51,499 bases of DNA from Rhodoferax sp. (GTDB lineage Bacteria > Pseudomonadota > Gammaproteobacteria > Burkholderiales > Burkholderiaceae_C): assembly GCF_018063565.1 (NCBI RefSeq), contig NZ_JAGPBB010000017.1:1-51499 (forward strand). The letters run 5' to 3'. This document shows positions 15,973-25,078 of the stretch, piece after piece. Each line of letters starts with the position of its first letter. The first letter of the stretch is position 1. The notes under the pieces were generated by a model, which searched no databases, was not told where the DNA came from, and worked only from the letters and a program-made list of their open reading frames with translations. The position numbers and the translations under genes are program-made.

Positions 15973-18747
15973 ATGCACATGCGACTCCAGTATCTGCTGA
16001 TGGGTACGCTGCGCCGCCAGCTGATTGTGGGTATGGCGCTGGTGGTGGCGATCACCATGTCGGTGTTTGTCTGGGATCAGACGCGCCGCGAGCAACAAGC
16101 ACTTTTTGAGCAGCAGTCCGAACTGGCCATGGTATTGGCCAACAGCGTGGCCACGTCCAGTGCCGTGTGGGCCGCTTCAAAAGACTACGGCGGCATGCAG
16201 GCCATTGTGGCCGGCCTGCAGCACTACCCCGAACTCAAGCACGCCATGGTGCTGGACACCAGCGGTCGCGTACTGGCGCACAGCGAGACAGGTCGCCGCG
16301 GCATGTACCTCAGTGATCTGCCAGCCACGCCGCAGTCCCGGGTGATGCAACGCAGCACCAAGCTGGTGGACGTGGTGAGTCCGATCTGGTTTTCAGAGAA
16401 ACACATCGGCTGGGTGCGCCTGGGCCTGGGCAGTGATGCGCTCCATGCCCAGCTGAACGACAGTTTGCGCCGCGGTATGTGGGTCACGCTGGCCGGGGTG
16501 TTGCTGAGCATCGTGCTGGCAGCGCTGACCGGGCGGGCACTGACACGCAGACTCAATGTCATCCAGCAAGTCGCCGGTGAGGTGCAGGCGGGCGCATCCC
16601 ACCTGCGCGCCAGTCTGGGCGGTGACGACGAGGCGGCCTGGCTGGCGCGCCAGTTCAACAGCATGCTCGACAGCCTGGACCAGCGTGAGGCCGCGCTCAA
16701 ACTCGCTGCCAGCGTGTTCACCCACGCACGCGAGGGCATCATGATCACCGATGTGAACGAGGTCATTGTCGAAGTCAATGACGCGTTCACCCGCATCACC
16801 GGCTACAGCCGCGAAGATGCCATTGGACAAACCCCGCGATTGCTGAGCTCCGGGCGGCAAAGCAAGGAGTTCTATGGCAACCTGTGGCAGCAGCTGCACG
16901 ACAAGGGCCATTGGTACGGCGAGATCTGGAACCAGCGCAAGAGCGGCGAAGTGTTTGCCGAAATGCTGACCATCACCGCCGTGCGCAACGCGCAGCAGCT
17001 CGCCACGCACTATGTGGGCCTGTTTTTTGACATCACGGCAGTCAAGGAGCACGAACACGAGCTGGACCATATTGCGCATTACGACGCACTGACCAACCTG
17101 CCCAACCGCGTGCTGCTGGCCGACCGCCTGCACCAGGGCATGGCCCACGAGTTGCGACGCGGCAGAAAACTGGCGGTGGTGTTTCTGGATCTGGACGGCT
17201 TCAAAAGCGTCAACGATCACCATGGCCATGAAATAGGTGACCAATTGCTGATCGCCGTGGCAGCGCGCATGAAGCAGACACTGCGCGAAGGCGACACCCT
17301 GGCGCGTATTGGCGGCGACGAGTTTGTCGCGGTGCTGGGTGACCTGGATGACGGCACCGCATGTGTTCCCATGCTCAACCGCCTGCTCAACGCCGCCTCG
17401 CTGCCGGTCAAGTTTGGCGTAACCCAGTTGCAGGTATCGGCCAGCATTGGTGTGACGAGTTTTCCACAGGCGCAGGACATCGAGGCGGAACAGTTGCTGC
17501 GCCAGGCCGACCAGGCCATGTACCAGGCCAAGCTGGCCGGCAAGAACCGGTACACCTTTTTTGACGCCGAACAGGACAGCGGTCTGCGCAGCCGCTTTGA
17601 GAGCGTGGAGCGCATCCGCCAGGGCCTGCTGGACCACGAGTTTGTGTTGTTTTATCAGCCCAAAGTGAATATGCGCAGCGGAAAAGTCATTGGCGCCGAG
17701 GCGTTGATCCGCTGGCAACACCCAACGCTTGGCCTGTTGTCGCCCGCTCACTTTTTGCCGGCCATTGAAAATCACCCGCTATCCGTGACGCTGGGGGAAT
17801 GGGTAATCGACACCGCGCTGACCCAAATGGCGCACTGGTGCCAGCAAGGGTTTGATTTGCCCGTCAGCGTCAACGTCGGTGCTCGCCAGCTACAGCAGTC
17901 CAGCTTTGTCAACCGCCTGCGCGAACTGCTGGACGCACATCCGCTGGTCAAAGCAAGCTGTCTTGAAATTGAAATTCTGGAAACCAGCGCGCTGGAAGAC
18001 CTGGCCCGGGTGTCGCGGGTGATCGAACAATGCAGCGAATTCGGCGTGCGATTTGCCATGGATGATTTTGGCACCGGCTACTCTTCGCTGACCTACCTGC
18101 GCCGCCTGCGTGTGCACGTGCTCAAGATCGACCAGAGTTTTGTGCGTGACATGCTCGACGACGTCGATGATCTGGCCATCCTGCAAGGGGTGATTGGCCT
18201 GGCCAACTCTTTCCGCCGCGCGGTCATTGCCGAAGGTGTGGAGACCATCGACCACGGCAGCCTGCTGCTGCAACTGGGTTGCGAAGCGGCACAGGGTTAC
18301 GGCATTGCCAAACCCATGCCCGCTGAACACCTGCCTGACTGGGTTGCCGAATGGCAACCCGACGCCGCCTGGCGCACACAAAGGCCGATTCATCTGGAAC
18401 AGGTCCCGTTGCTGTATGCCCGCATCGAACACCGGTCCTGGATTGCCGGTATCAGGAGTTTTGTTCTGGGTGAACGTCCATCTCCGCCAGCGCTCGACCC
18501 CACGCAGTGCGATTTTGGACAGTGGCTGCAAGGCCACACGCCACAGCATGGCACCCACGCGGCCACACGTGCCTTGTACCAGCGACACGATGAGGTGCAC
18601 AGGCTGGGCAACGAGTTGGTGGCTTTGCAAAGTCAAGGGAAAAATGCTCAGGCGCTGGCCAAGCTGCCAGAACTGGACCGGTTGCGCGATCTGCTGCTGG
18701 GCGAGTTTGATCAGCAGTTCAATCGAAGACAGACTGGGTCGGACTGA
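15973..18747 (+). CDS. Membrane GGDEF-EAL protein with PAS and C-terminal CZB zinc-binding domain
   Basis: About 924 residues. In order: TM1 (LIVGMALVVAITMSVFVW), a periplasmic region of roughly 140 residues, TM2 (VTLAGVLLSIVLAALTG), HAMP, PAS, GGDEF, EAL and a C-terminal CZB domain. GGDEF is intact at residue 447 with RxxD (REGD) before it. The EAL motif (EALIRWQHP) is intact at 576, and DDFGTGYSS is present. Both synthesis and breakdown of cyclic di-GMP are thus possible. The CZB ligands are visible: His820 in HRSW, Cys846 in CDFGQWL, and His872/His876 in HDEVH. ATG 15973 was chosen; ATG 15979 is equally possible. It is likely cotranscribed with the binding protein upstream. Confidence 0.93.
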   Translation: MHMRLQYLLMGTLRRQLIVGMALVVAITMSVFVWDQTRREQQALFEQQSELAMVLANSVATSSAVWAASKDYGGMQAIVAGLQHYPELKHAMVLDTSGRVLAHSETGRRGMYLSDLPATPQSRVMQRSTKLVDVVSPIWFSEKHIGWVRLGLGSDALHAQLNDSLRRGMWVTLAGVLLSIVLAALTGRALTRRLNVIQQVAGEVQAGASHLRASLGGDDEAAWLARQFNSMLDSLDQREAALKLAASVFTHAREGIMITDVNEVIVEVNDAFTRITGYSREDAIGQTPRLLSSGRQSKEFYGNLWQQLHDKGHWYGEIWNQRKSGEVFAEMLTITAVRNAQQLATHYVGLFFDITAVKEHEHELDHIAHYDALTNLPNRVLLADRLHQGMAHELRRGRKLAVVFLDLDGFKSVNDHHGHEIGDQLLIAVAARMKQTLREGDTLARIGGDEFVAVLGDLDDGTACVPMLNRLLNAASLPVKFGVTQLQVSASIGVTSFPQAQDIEAEQLLRQADQAMYQAKLAGKNRYTFFDAEQDSGLRSRFESVERIRQGLLDHEFVLFYQPKVNMRSGKVIGAEALIRWQHPTLGLLSPAHFLPAIENHPLSVTLGEWVIDTALTQMAHWCQQGFDLPVSVNVGARQLQQSSFVNRLRELLDAHPLVKASCLEIEILETSALEDLARVSRVIEQCSEFGVRFAMDDFGTGYSSLTYLRRLRVHVLKIDQSFVRDMLDDVDDLAILQGVIGLANSFRRAVIAEGVETIDHGSLLLQLGCEAAQGYGIAKPMPAEHLPDWVAEWQPDAAWRTQRPIHLEQVPLLYARIEHRSWIAGIRSFVLGERPSPPALDPTQCDFGQWLQGHTPQHGTHAATRALYQRHDEVHRLGNELVALQSQGKNAQALAKLPELDRLRDLLLGEFDQQFNRRQTGSD

Positions 18748-18822
18748 GATCGCAACGGGGCCGAACTGGCAGGCAGCGAGCAGTGGTCAGTGATTACACA
18801 AGTAGATAGCAACAAACGCTTA

Positions 18823-19254
18823 CTAGGTCTGGTCTAAATGGCATTCAGTACCATACCAGCGCGTCAAACCCAGTTGACCCAGCAGATTCAGGAAGCCGGC
18901 GTCGTCCGCCAGCGCCTGGAAGGCGCAGGTGACGCCGGCCAGGACGCACGGACTCTCCATGGCAGCAATGGCCAGCTGCAGCGTCCGCAACGCGGCGGCG
19001 TGATCGCCCAGCCAGGCATGGAGCTCGGCTTCTCGGAAATGGCTGGCCACGGGCCAACGCTGGCGGGCATCACGGGCCAACGCCAGGGCAAGAGCGCCAT
19101 CACCACGCAGGGCCGCCACGTGCGCCTGTCCGTAACAAGAAATAGCATTCGCCTGGAATGATTCTCCGATGCGTCGGTAAAGCGCTTGCGCCTGGTTCAG
19201 ATTGCCAGCCCACAACTCGTTGCCGGCGCAGGCCGAAAGGGAAAACAAAGACTC
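18823..19254 (-). pseudogene. Truncated TPR protein remnant
   Basis: The minus strand encodes TPR-like helices (NELWAGNLNQAQALYRRIGE, HVAALRGDGALALALARDAR, ELHAWLGDHAAALRTLQLA) and an end, FLNLLGQLGLTRW, like the C-termini of winged-helix/TPR signalling proteins. The open frame continues upstream to 19476, but that part is low-complexity, has no domain features and overlaps the gene at 19400-19729. No N-terminal effector domain exists in any frame. I read it as the 3' remnant of a larger TPR protein. A small expressed TPR protein cannot be excluded. Confidence 0.5.
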
Positions 19255-19399
19255 GCCGCCCACACGCAAGCCAGTGTCAAAAACCGTTCGCGCCTGACCC
19301 TTAACCCCGTAGTTGTCCACTTGACAAGGACTATGGACTATCTTGGGTGGTTCTTGATGAACTGGTGCCGCGCAGCGATAGCAGACCCTGGGAAATAGC

Positions 19400-19729
19400 T
19401 CAGGACGGTGCCGATGAGTCGGATTGCATCTGCTTGCGGACCTCGCGACGCATTTTTCGCAGATAAACCGGTACAAACACCAAAAGCAAAAGCGGTAAAG
19501 TGATCAGCAGGTTGGCAACCAGAGCATCTGCGACGGGATTCTCGCCGGGTGTACTGGCAAGAATGCGCTTGTTTAGCAGGTACGCAAAAATCAGCCAAAT
19601 AACCATGATGATGGCTTCATGGGTACGAAAGCTTGTTTTGCTGGCCTGGTCAATGGCCTTGACCTGCTCGGCAGCGCTCAAACGTCCCAACTCAGGAATC
19701 AGCTTCACCCAGATCTTCATCATGCACAT
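19400..19729 (-). CDS. Small membrane protein at the end of the Mrp-like operon
   Basis: 109 residues. A short amphipathic N-terminus precedes two membrane helices (IIMVIWLIFAYLLN and LLITLPLLLLVFVPVYL) and a basic tail (RKMRREVRKQ). I do not recognise the family. It starts 43 bases after the third antiporter-like gene on the same strand and could be cotranscribed. ATG 19729 is used; ATG 19723 and 19720 are alternatives. Confidence 0.65.
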   Translation of the reverse strand: MCMMKIWVKLIPELGRLSAAEQVKAIDQASKTSFRTHEAIIMVIWLIFAYLLNKRILASTPGENPVADALVANLLITLPLLLLVFVPVYLRKMRREVRKQMQSDSSAPS

Positions 19730-19772
19730 TCAATCTCTCGCAGCGGCAAAGGGCATCCAGTAAGGGCTCGGA

Positions 19773-21461
19773 TCAAAAGTAATACAGCAGCAGGTTGGCG
19801 AGCAGCATCAACATCACCCACAAGGACATGCTCCCGGTGGGCCAGGACCGCAGCAGGAACCCACCTGGCAACTGCTGACGCAATAAGCTGTCGCTGATCC
19901 GGGATTTAGCCTTAGCGATGTAGCGGCCAAGCAGAGTCATCACGCCATTGATGCTGGCACCGAGTGACCGGATCAGCCGCGGCCCGGCGCTACGCCACAA
20001 CCAGTCGACATCCAAGGTGATGGTCGGGGTGCGCTTAAGGTAGCTGAGCATGACAAAAAAGGCCAGGCCGGAGAACAGCAACAACTGCAACTGTGTGAGG
20101 ACATGTGCGGCGGTGTATGGCACGTAATCGACCACGTACGGCAACATGGCATACAGCGGCTCGGGCCAGACACCAAGCCCGATACACAAGGCAGCAAAAA
20201 TAACCATGGCCCAGCGCATGGACGCCGGCGGATCCGGCGGCCGCAAACCACTGTCTTTCTGGAAAAACACAAACCACGGAAACTTGATGCCGGCATGGAG
20301 AAACACACCGGCTGATGCCGCGCTGAGGAACAACCAAACCAGTTGCATATGCCCATCCACCGCCGCCTGGGTCACCATGGACTTGGAGATGAATCCTGAG
20401 GTCAACGGAAAAGACGAAATCGCCAGCGCCCCAATGGTGCCGCAGATCGTCGTCAGCGGCATGCTGTGAAACAGGCCACCGAGCTCAGAGCATTTGCGTT
20501 TACCAGTCGCCGACAACACGGCACCGGCCGACATCAACAACAGCGCCTTGTAGATGATGTGGCTGAAGGCGTGGGCCGCAGCGCCGTTGAGCGCCATCTC
20601 GGTACCAATGCCGATCCCGGTCACCATAAAACCGACCTGGTTGACGATCGAATACGCCAGGATGCGGCGCATATCGTTCTCCAGCAGCGCATAGACGATG
20701 CCGTAAAAGATCATGAAGATGCCAACCGGAATCAGGATATCAGCGCCGGCAAATCCGCGCATCAGCACATACACCGCCGTTTTGGTGGTGAAGGCCGACA
20801 AAAACACCGTACCGCTCCAGGATGCCTCGGGGTAGGCGTCAGGCAGCCACGCCGAGAATGGCGCTGCGCCCGCGTTGATCAAGAAGCCCGCCAGCACCAG
20901 CCAATGTGCCCAGGAATCGAGCGCCATGGCAACAAAGTCCACCGAGCCGGTCTGGGTGATGTGTCCTGTGATTCCGGCAAACAACACCACCCCACCGGCC
21001 AGATGGATCGCCACATAGCGCCGACTCGCCGCCCAGGCACCCGGGGTGCCCGCGCTCCAGATCACCAGCGTCGAGCCCACGGCCATCAGCTCCCAATACA
21101 CAAAAACACTGACCAGATCCCCCGCCAGTGCCACCCCGACCGCCGAACCCGCGTAGATGAACGCTGCCGGCACCTCCAGTCGGCTGGTCTGGCCTAAAGC
21201 AAACAGGCCACCGACCGCTGCCATCAGAATAAAAATGGTGGCAAACAGGCGGGACAGTTTGTCAACGACCAGCGGTGCCAGCGTGTAATCCAGCCAGGGC
21301 AGCTGCCACAAACGGCCTTCTGGCAGCATCCACAAAACGAGCAGCGCGATGCTCGGCAAAACCACCGTTGCTACCTGCCGGAGGGTTCCACGCAACATTG
21401 GCAGCAACAACCCGGTGGCCAGCAGGATCAGGCCAGGATGCAGGTAGAAGCCTTCAGTCAT
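19773..21461 (-). CDS. Third antiporter-like subunit (NuoL/M/N-MrpD family)
   Basis: About 562 residues, a polytopic membrane protein of the proton-translocating antiporter family found in complex I, Mrp and membrane hydrogenases. The TM5 glutamate is kept (VYWELMAVGS, Glu124). The TM7 lysine seen in the two sister genes is replaced by Asn196 (LINAGAAPFSAWLPDAYPE). The conserved AFSHIIYKALLLMSAGAVL segment is present. A C-terminal extension carries an amphipathic stretch and a final helix (SLWVMLMLLANLLLYYF). ATG 21461 overlaps the stop of the previous small gene by 8 bases, which implies coupling; ATG 21470 is an alternative. It is probably part of the cation/H+ antiporter complex. Confidence 0.9.
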   Translation of the reverse strand: MTEGFYLHPGLILLATGLLLPMLRGTLRQVATVVLPSIALLVLWMLPEGRLWQLPWLDYTLAPLVVDKLSRLFATIFILMAAVGGLFALGQTSRLEVPAAFIYAGSAVGVALAGDLVSVFVYWELMAVGSTLVIWSAGTPGAWAASRRYVAIHLAGGVVLFAGITGHITQTGSVDFVAMALDSWAHWLVLAGFLINAGAAPFSAWLPDAYPEASWSGTVFLSAFTTKTAVYVLMRGFAGADILIPVGIFMIFYGIVYALLENDMRRILAYSIVNQVGFMVTGIGIGTEMALNGAAAHAFSHIIYKALLLMSAGAVLSATGKRKCSELGGLFHSMPLTTICGTIGALAISSFPLTSGFISKSMVTQAAVDGHMQLVWLFLSAASAGVFLHAGIKFPWFVFFQKDSGLRPPDPPASMRWAMVIFAALCIGLGVWPEPLYAMLPYVVDYVPYTAAHVLTQLQLLLFSGLAFFVMLSYLKRTPTITLDVDWLWRSAGPRLIRSLGASINGVMTLLGRYIAKAKSRISDSLLRQQLPGGFLLRSWPTGSMSLWVMLMLLANLLLYYF

Positions 21462-21711
21462 GGTGCGCATCACCCTCGTAATGGGTGTCCGGGCGCTTGA
21501 GCAACAAGCCCAACAGTTTGGCACCCATAATCATCAACAGACAGGTGATAAACCCATAGGCTGCGTTGAACCCCATCCAGTGCTCGATTTCGAAGTGCGG
21601 ATGCAGCTCGATAAACAGCTCAGCCACCACGGTCAATGCCAGTACCAGCAGGAAGCCGCGCCAAAGTTTCTGGATGTTTTGGGGCTTGTCCAGCCAGTGT
21701 TCGTGGTTCAT
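21454..21711 (-). CDS. Small two-helix membrane protein of the Mrp-like operon
   Basis: 85 residues with two predicted membrane helices (FLLVLALTVVAELFIEL and AAYGFITCLLMIMGAKLLGLL) and charged ends. Similar small proteins occur in other gene clusters of this kind, but I know of no assigned function. The start overlaps the preceding antiporter gene (ATGA) and the end overlaps the next gene by 8 bases. This tight fit argues for a structural subunit of the same complex. Confidence 0.75.
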   Translation of the reverse strand: MNHEHWLDKPQNIQKLWRGFLLVLALTVVAELFIELHPHFEIEHWMGFNAAYGFITCLLMIMGAKLLGLLLKRPDTHYEGDAHHD

Positions 21712-23168
21712 GGTGTTGCAAGCAGTTGGTGCGCCAGGGCAAGCGGCACGTCCGGAAAGAAAAACAGTGCCAGGGTGGCTGCAGCGGTAAAACTCAGCGC
21801 GATCACGATGGGCCAGGGTGCCTCTCCGTGAGGATGCGTCAGGTCGTGCGCTGACAAGGGCCTTAAAAAAGCCCGGTAAATGACCGGCAGGAAATACGCC
21901 GAGTTCAGCAGCGTGCTCAGCAGGATCACCCCCAACGCCACCCACTGGCCTTGCGCCATGGCGCCAGACACCAGGTACCACTTGCTGACAAAACCGGCGG
22001 CAGGCGGCAGGCCAATCATCGACATCGCACCAATGGCAAAGGCGGTCATGGTCCACGGCATACGACGCCCGATGCCGTCGAGCTGGCTCACCTCGGTCTT
22101 GTGGGCTGCGGTATAGATGGAACCAGCCGCAAAAAACAAGGTGATCTTGCCCAGTGCGTGGGCAGCGATGTGCAACACCGCGGCCACAATGGACAGTGGT
22201 GCCAAGATGGCCACGGCCAGCACAATGTAAGAGAGTTGACTGACCGTTGAATACGCCAGACGCCGCTTGAGGTTGTCAGCACGCAGCGCCACCACCGATG
22301 CCGCCACAATGGTGAAACCAGCCACTGCAATCAGCCAGTCTGTGTTACCAGCCAGTTGCTCCAGACCAAAAACATAGATCGCCACTTTCACCACTGTGAA
22401 CACACCGGCCTTGACCACTGCGACCGCGTGCAACAAGGCTGACACCGGCGTAGGCGCCACCATGGCCGCTGGCAGCCAGCGGTGAAAGGGCATCAGCGCA
22501 GCCTTGCCAATGCCGAACATGAACAAGGCCAGCAACACCGTGATTTCACTGCTGCTCAGGTTGTCGGGCAGGATGCCACCCACCCTGAAATCGGTAGTCC
22601 CAGCCACATGCCAGGTGTAAATGACCGCTGGCAGCAGAAACACGATGGACGTCCCCATCAAAATGCCCAGATAGGTTCGCCCCCCTTGGCGAGCCTTATC
22701 GTTGCCAGCGTGCGTGACCAACGGGTATGTCACCAGCGTCAGGACTTCATAGAACAGAAACAGCGTGAACAGGTTGGCGGCAAACGCAATCGCCAGCGCT
22801 GAGGCAATCGCCAACGCAAAACAGACATAGAACCGGGTTTGATGTTGCTCCCGGTTGCCGCGCATGTAGCCGATCGAGTAGACCGAGTTCACAATCCACA
22901 AGCCTGAGGCAATCAGCGCAAACATTAGGCCCAAGGGTTCCACCCGAAACGCCACCGGCAAGCCCGGCAGCGGCTCCAATAGCCGCCAGTAGGGACGCTC
23001 ACCCGCCAGAACCGGTGTCAGCAACTGCACCACACACAACGCGAGCAGCACCGCCGTCACCAGGGTCACCGTTTCGCGCAGATTGGGCCGCGAACCGGAC
23101 ACCGAGATACCCAGCGCACCCACAAGCGGTAAAACCAGCGACAAAAGAATCAGCGTTTGCAGGTTCAT
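21708..23168 (-). CDS. Second antiporter-like subunit (MrpA-N/MrpD family)
   Basis: About 486 residues with many membrane helices. The TM5 glutamate (LFYEVLTLVTYP, Glu141) and the TM7 lysine (GKAALMPFHRWLPAAM, Lys222) are both present, so the proton path looks functional. LLHAVAVVKAGVF and HIAAHALGKITLFFAAG are further family hallmarks. It resembles the N-terminal antiporter half of MrpA and the NuoL-like hydrogenase subunits. It starts 7 bases after the first D-type gene and overlaps the next gene by four bases. Confidence 0.9.
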   Translation of the reverse strand: MNLQTLILLSLVLPLVGALGISVSGSRPNLRETVTLVTAVLLALCVVQLLTPVLAGERPYWRLLEPLPGLPVAFRVEPLGLMFALIASGLWIVNSVYSIGYMRGNREQHQTRFYVCFALAIASALAIAFAANLFTLFLFYEVLTLVTYPLVTHAGNDKARQGGRTYLGILMGTSIVFLLPAVIYTWHVAGTTDFRVGGILPDNLSSSEITVLLALFMFGIGKAALMPFHRWLPAAMVAPTPVSALLHAVAVVKAGVFTVVKVAIYVFGLEQLAGNTDWLIAVAGFTIVAASVVALRADNLKRRLAYSTVSQLSYIVLAVAILAPLSIVAAVLHIAAHALGKITLFFAAGSIYTAAHKTEVSQLDGIGRRMPWTMTAFAIGAMSMIGLPPAAGFVSKWYLVSGAMAQGQWVALGVILLSTLLNSAYFLPVIYRAFLRPLSAHDLTHPHGEAPWPIVIALSFTAAATLALFFFPDVPLALAHQLLATP

Positions 23169-23175
23169 GCTGACC

Positions 23176-24681
23176 TCAAACCCCCGCCTTGAACAGGAAC
23201 TGGGCTGCTTGCTGGGCCGAACCCAGGGTCAGTGAGGTATCCAGCCCCATCCATACGGTCAGAAAAACCAGCAGCCAGGCGGGAATCAGCATCGAAAGGG
23301 GTGCTTCACTGCGCACAGACGCACCCGCGGGAGGTGCCTGCAGATAGGCGGTTTCGACAAACCGCCAGACGTAAGCCACCGCCAGCAGCGAACTCAGCAC
23401 AATGGCCCCCACCAGCCAGAACTGTCCCGCTTCAAGGGCCGCTTTGATCAGCATCCATTTGCTGACAAATCCGGCCGTTCCGGGCACCCCTATCAGGCTT
23501 AAACCCGCCAACACAATGCCGAAACAGGTCAGAGGCATACGTCGGGCCAGCCCATTCAGTCGCTCAAACGTTGGGCTCAAGGGGCTTTGCTGCGACCCCG
23601 CCAGCCCCAGAACCACGCCGCCAATCAAAAGGAAAATCGCGCCCTTGGTGACACCGTGGTTGACCAGATGCACGATCGATGCGGACAGGCCGGTGATGGA
23701 GTCAAACGACAAACCAAGCGTGATGTAGCCAATTTGCCCCACACTGGAATAGGCAAACAGGCGTTTCAGATTGCTCTGGAAAATGGCGATGAAGTTGGCA
23801 GCAAACATCGCCAGCAGTGACAAACCCAGCATGATCTGCGCCAACGGCAGCTTGTGGAACACCATGCTTTCACCAAACACGCTGAAATAGAACCGGATCA
23901 GCACGTAGATCGACACCTTGGTGGCGGTGGCCGCTAAAAACGCCGTCACACCAGAAGGTGCGTAGGTGTAGGCGTTGGGCAACCACTGGTGCAAGGGAAA
24001 CAAGGCGAGCTTGAGTGACACGCCGACTGTCAAAAATGCCAGCGCCGCCAGCACGGGCCGGGTGTTTTGTACCCCGGCCAGACGTGTCGCCATGTCAGCC
24101 AGGTTCAGGGTTCCGGTCATCAGGTACAAGAACCCGATGCCGATCACGATAAACGTCGCACCGATGCTGCCCATGATCAGGTAACGGTAAGACGCCGCCA
24201 GAGCGCGCCGGTCCTTGCCCAACGCTATCAACACATAGGTTGATAGTGAAGAGATTTCAAGAAACACGAAGATATTGAAAGCATCCCCGGTGATGGTGAT
24301 GCCCAGCAGACCCGCCACACACAAACCAAACATGGCGTAATACAGATAGTGCAGGTCAGGTGCGATTTCACGCGCCACGCTGGCCCGACTCCACGGCAAC
24401 ACCACCGCAGCCATGCCCGAGACCAGCACCAGAACCAGACTGGACAACTTGTCCACCCGGTACTCAATTCCCCAGGGCGGTGGCCAGCTCCCAATGTGGT
24501 AAGCGATGTCACCCCCTGCCTGAACCTGCAGCCAGAGCATGATGGATGCGGCAAACGCAAACCAGGCCGCAGAAGTGACCACGCCAAACGCCAGTCCACC
24601 ATGGCGCAGCAGCACTGCCAGTGGTGCCGAGATCAGCGGCACCACCACCTGTAGTGCCGGCAAATGCATGGCCCAAGTCAT
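23176..24681 (-). CDS. mrpD: Mrp antiporter subunit D (first antiporter-like subunit)
   Basis: About 501 residues. It follows mrpC directly, as mrpD does in ordinary Mrp operons. Family features are FLEISSLSTYVLIALGK with TM5 Glu142, SLKLALFPLHQWLPNAY with TM7 Lys224, and AYSSVGQIGYITLG and HLVNHGVTKGAIFLLIGG. The family couples Na+ or K+ efflux to H+ entry, and the residues expected for H+ transfer are intact. ATG 24681 overlaps the mrpC stop (ATGA). Confidence 0.92.
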   Translation of the reverse strand: MTWAMHLPALQVVVPLISAPLAVLLRHGGLAFGVVTSAAWFAFAASIMLWLQVQAGGDIAYHIGSWPPPWGIEYRVDKLSSLVLVLVSGMAAVVLPWSRASVAREIAPDLHYLYYAMFGLCVAGLLGITITGDAFNIFVFLEISSLSTYVLIALGKDRRALAASYRYLIMGSIGATFIVIGIGFLYLMTGTLNLADMATRLAGVQNTRPVLAALAFLTVGVSLKLALFPLHQWLPNAYTYAPSGVTAFLAATATKVSIYVLIRFYFSVFGESMVFHKLPLAQIMLGLSLLAMFAANFIAIFQSNLKRLFAYSSVGQIGYITLGLSFDSITGLSASIVHLVNHGVTKGAIFLLIGGVVLGLAGSQQSPLSPTFERLNGLARRMPLTCFGIVLAGLSLIGVPGTAGFVSKWMLIKAALEAGQFWLVGAIVLSSLLAVAYVWRFVETAYLQAPPAGASVRSEAPLSMLIPAWLLVFLTVWMGLDTSLTLGSAQQAAQFLFKAGV

Positions 24682-25076
24682 CGCAGCTGATCCCCCGACG
24701 GCTCAACAACCTGGTCTGCCTGGTTATCCAGCGCGGTGATATCGTCCTCCTCGATGCTGCCGTAAGCCTCGCGAATACGCACCGCCAATGCCAGCCCCAA
24801 CGCCATCGTGGCCACACCCACCACAATCGCCGTCAAAATCAGCACATGGGGCAAGGGGTTGGAATACACCTTGAAAGCGGGTGAGATGATGGGTGCCGTT
24901 CCCCCCAGCAATTTGGCCGGGGCGATATAGAGCAGATAGACCGAGGTCTGAAAGATCGATAGGCCCACCAGCTTTTTGATCAGGTTGCCACGTGCCATCA
25001 CAATGAACAGCCCAGCCATCATCAAAAAGATGGTGATGGCGTAACCGAAGTGGCTGAATTGACTTGGATCGAGCAT
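24678..25076 (-). CDS. mrpC: Mrp antiporter subunit C (NuoK-like)
   Basis: About 132 residues with three membrane helices (FGYAITIFLMMAGLFIVMA, LVGLSIFQTSVYLLYIA, VLILTAIVVGVATMALGLALAVRI), the NuoK/MnhC pattern. The DPLPHVLILTAIVVG-type hallmark appears here as NPLPHVLILTAIVVG. It has a charged C-terminal tail. ATG 25076 is two bases past the mrpB stop; the in-frame GTG at 25082 overlaps that stop and is less likely. Confidence 0.9.
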   Translation of the reverse strand: MLDPSQFSHFGYAITIFLMMAGLFIVMARGNLIKKLVGLSIFQTSVYLLYIAPAKLLGGTAPIISPAFKVYSNPLPHVLILTAIVVGVATMALGLALAVRIREAYGSIEEDDITALDNQADQVVEPSGDQLR

Positions 25077-25078
25077 GG

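Noticed and set aside
20466-21197. 243-codon plus-strand frame opposite the third antiporter gene
   Set aside because: It is antisense to a clear membrane protein gene and shows only composition-driven residues (His, Gln, Arg rich).
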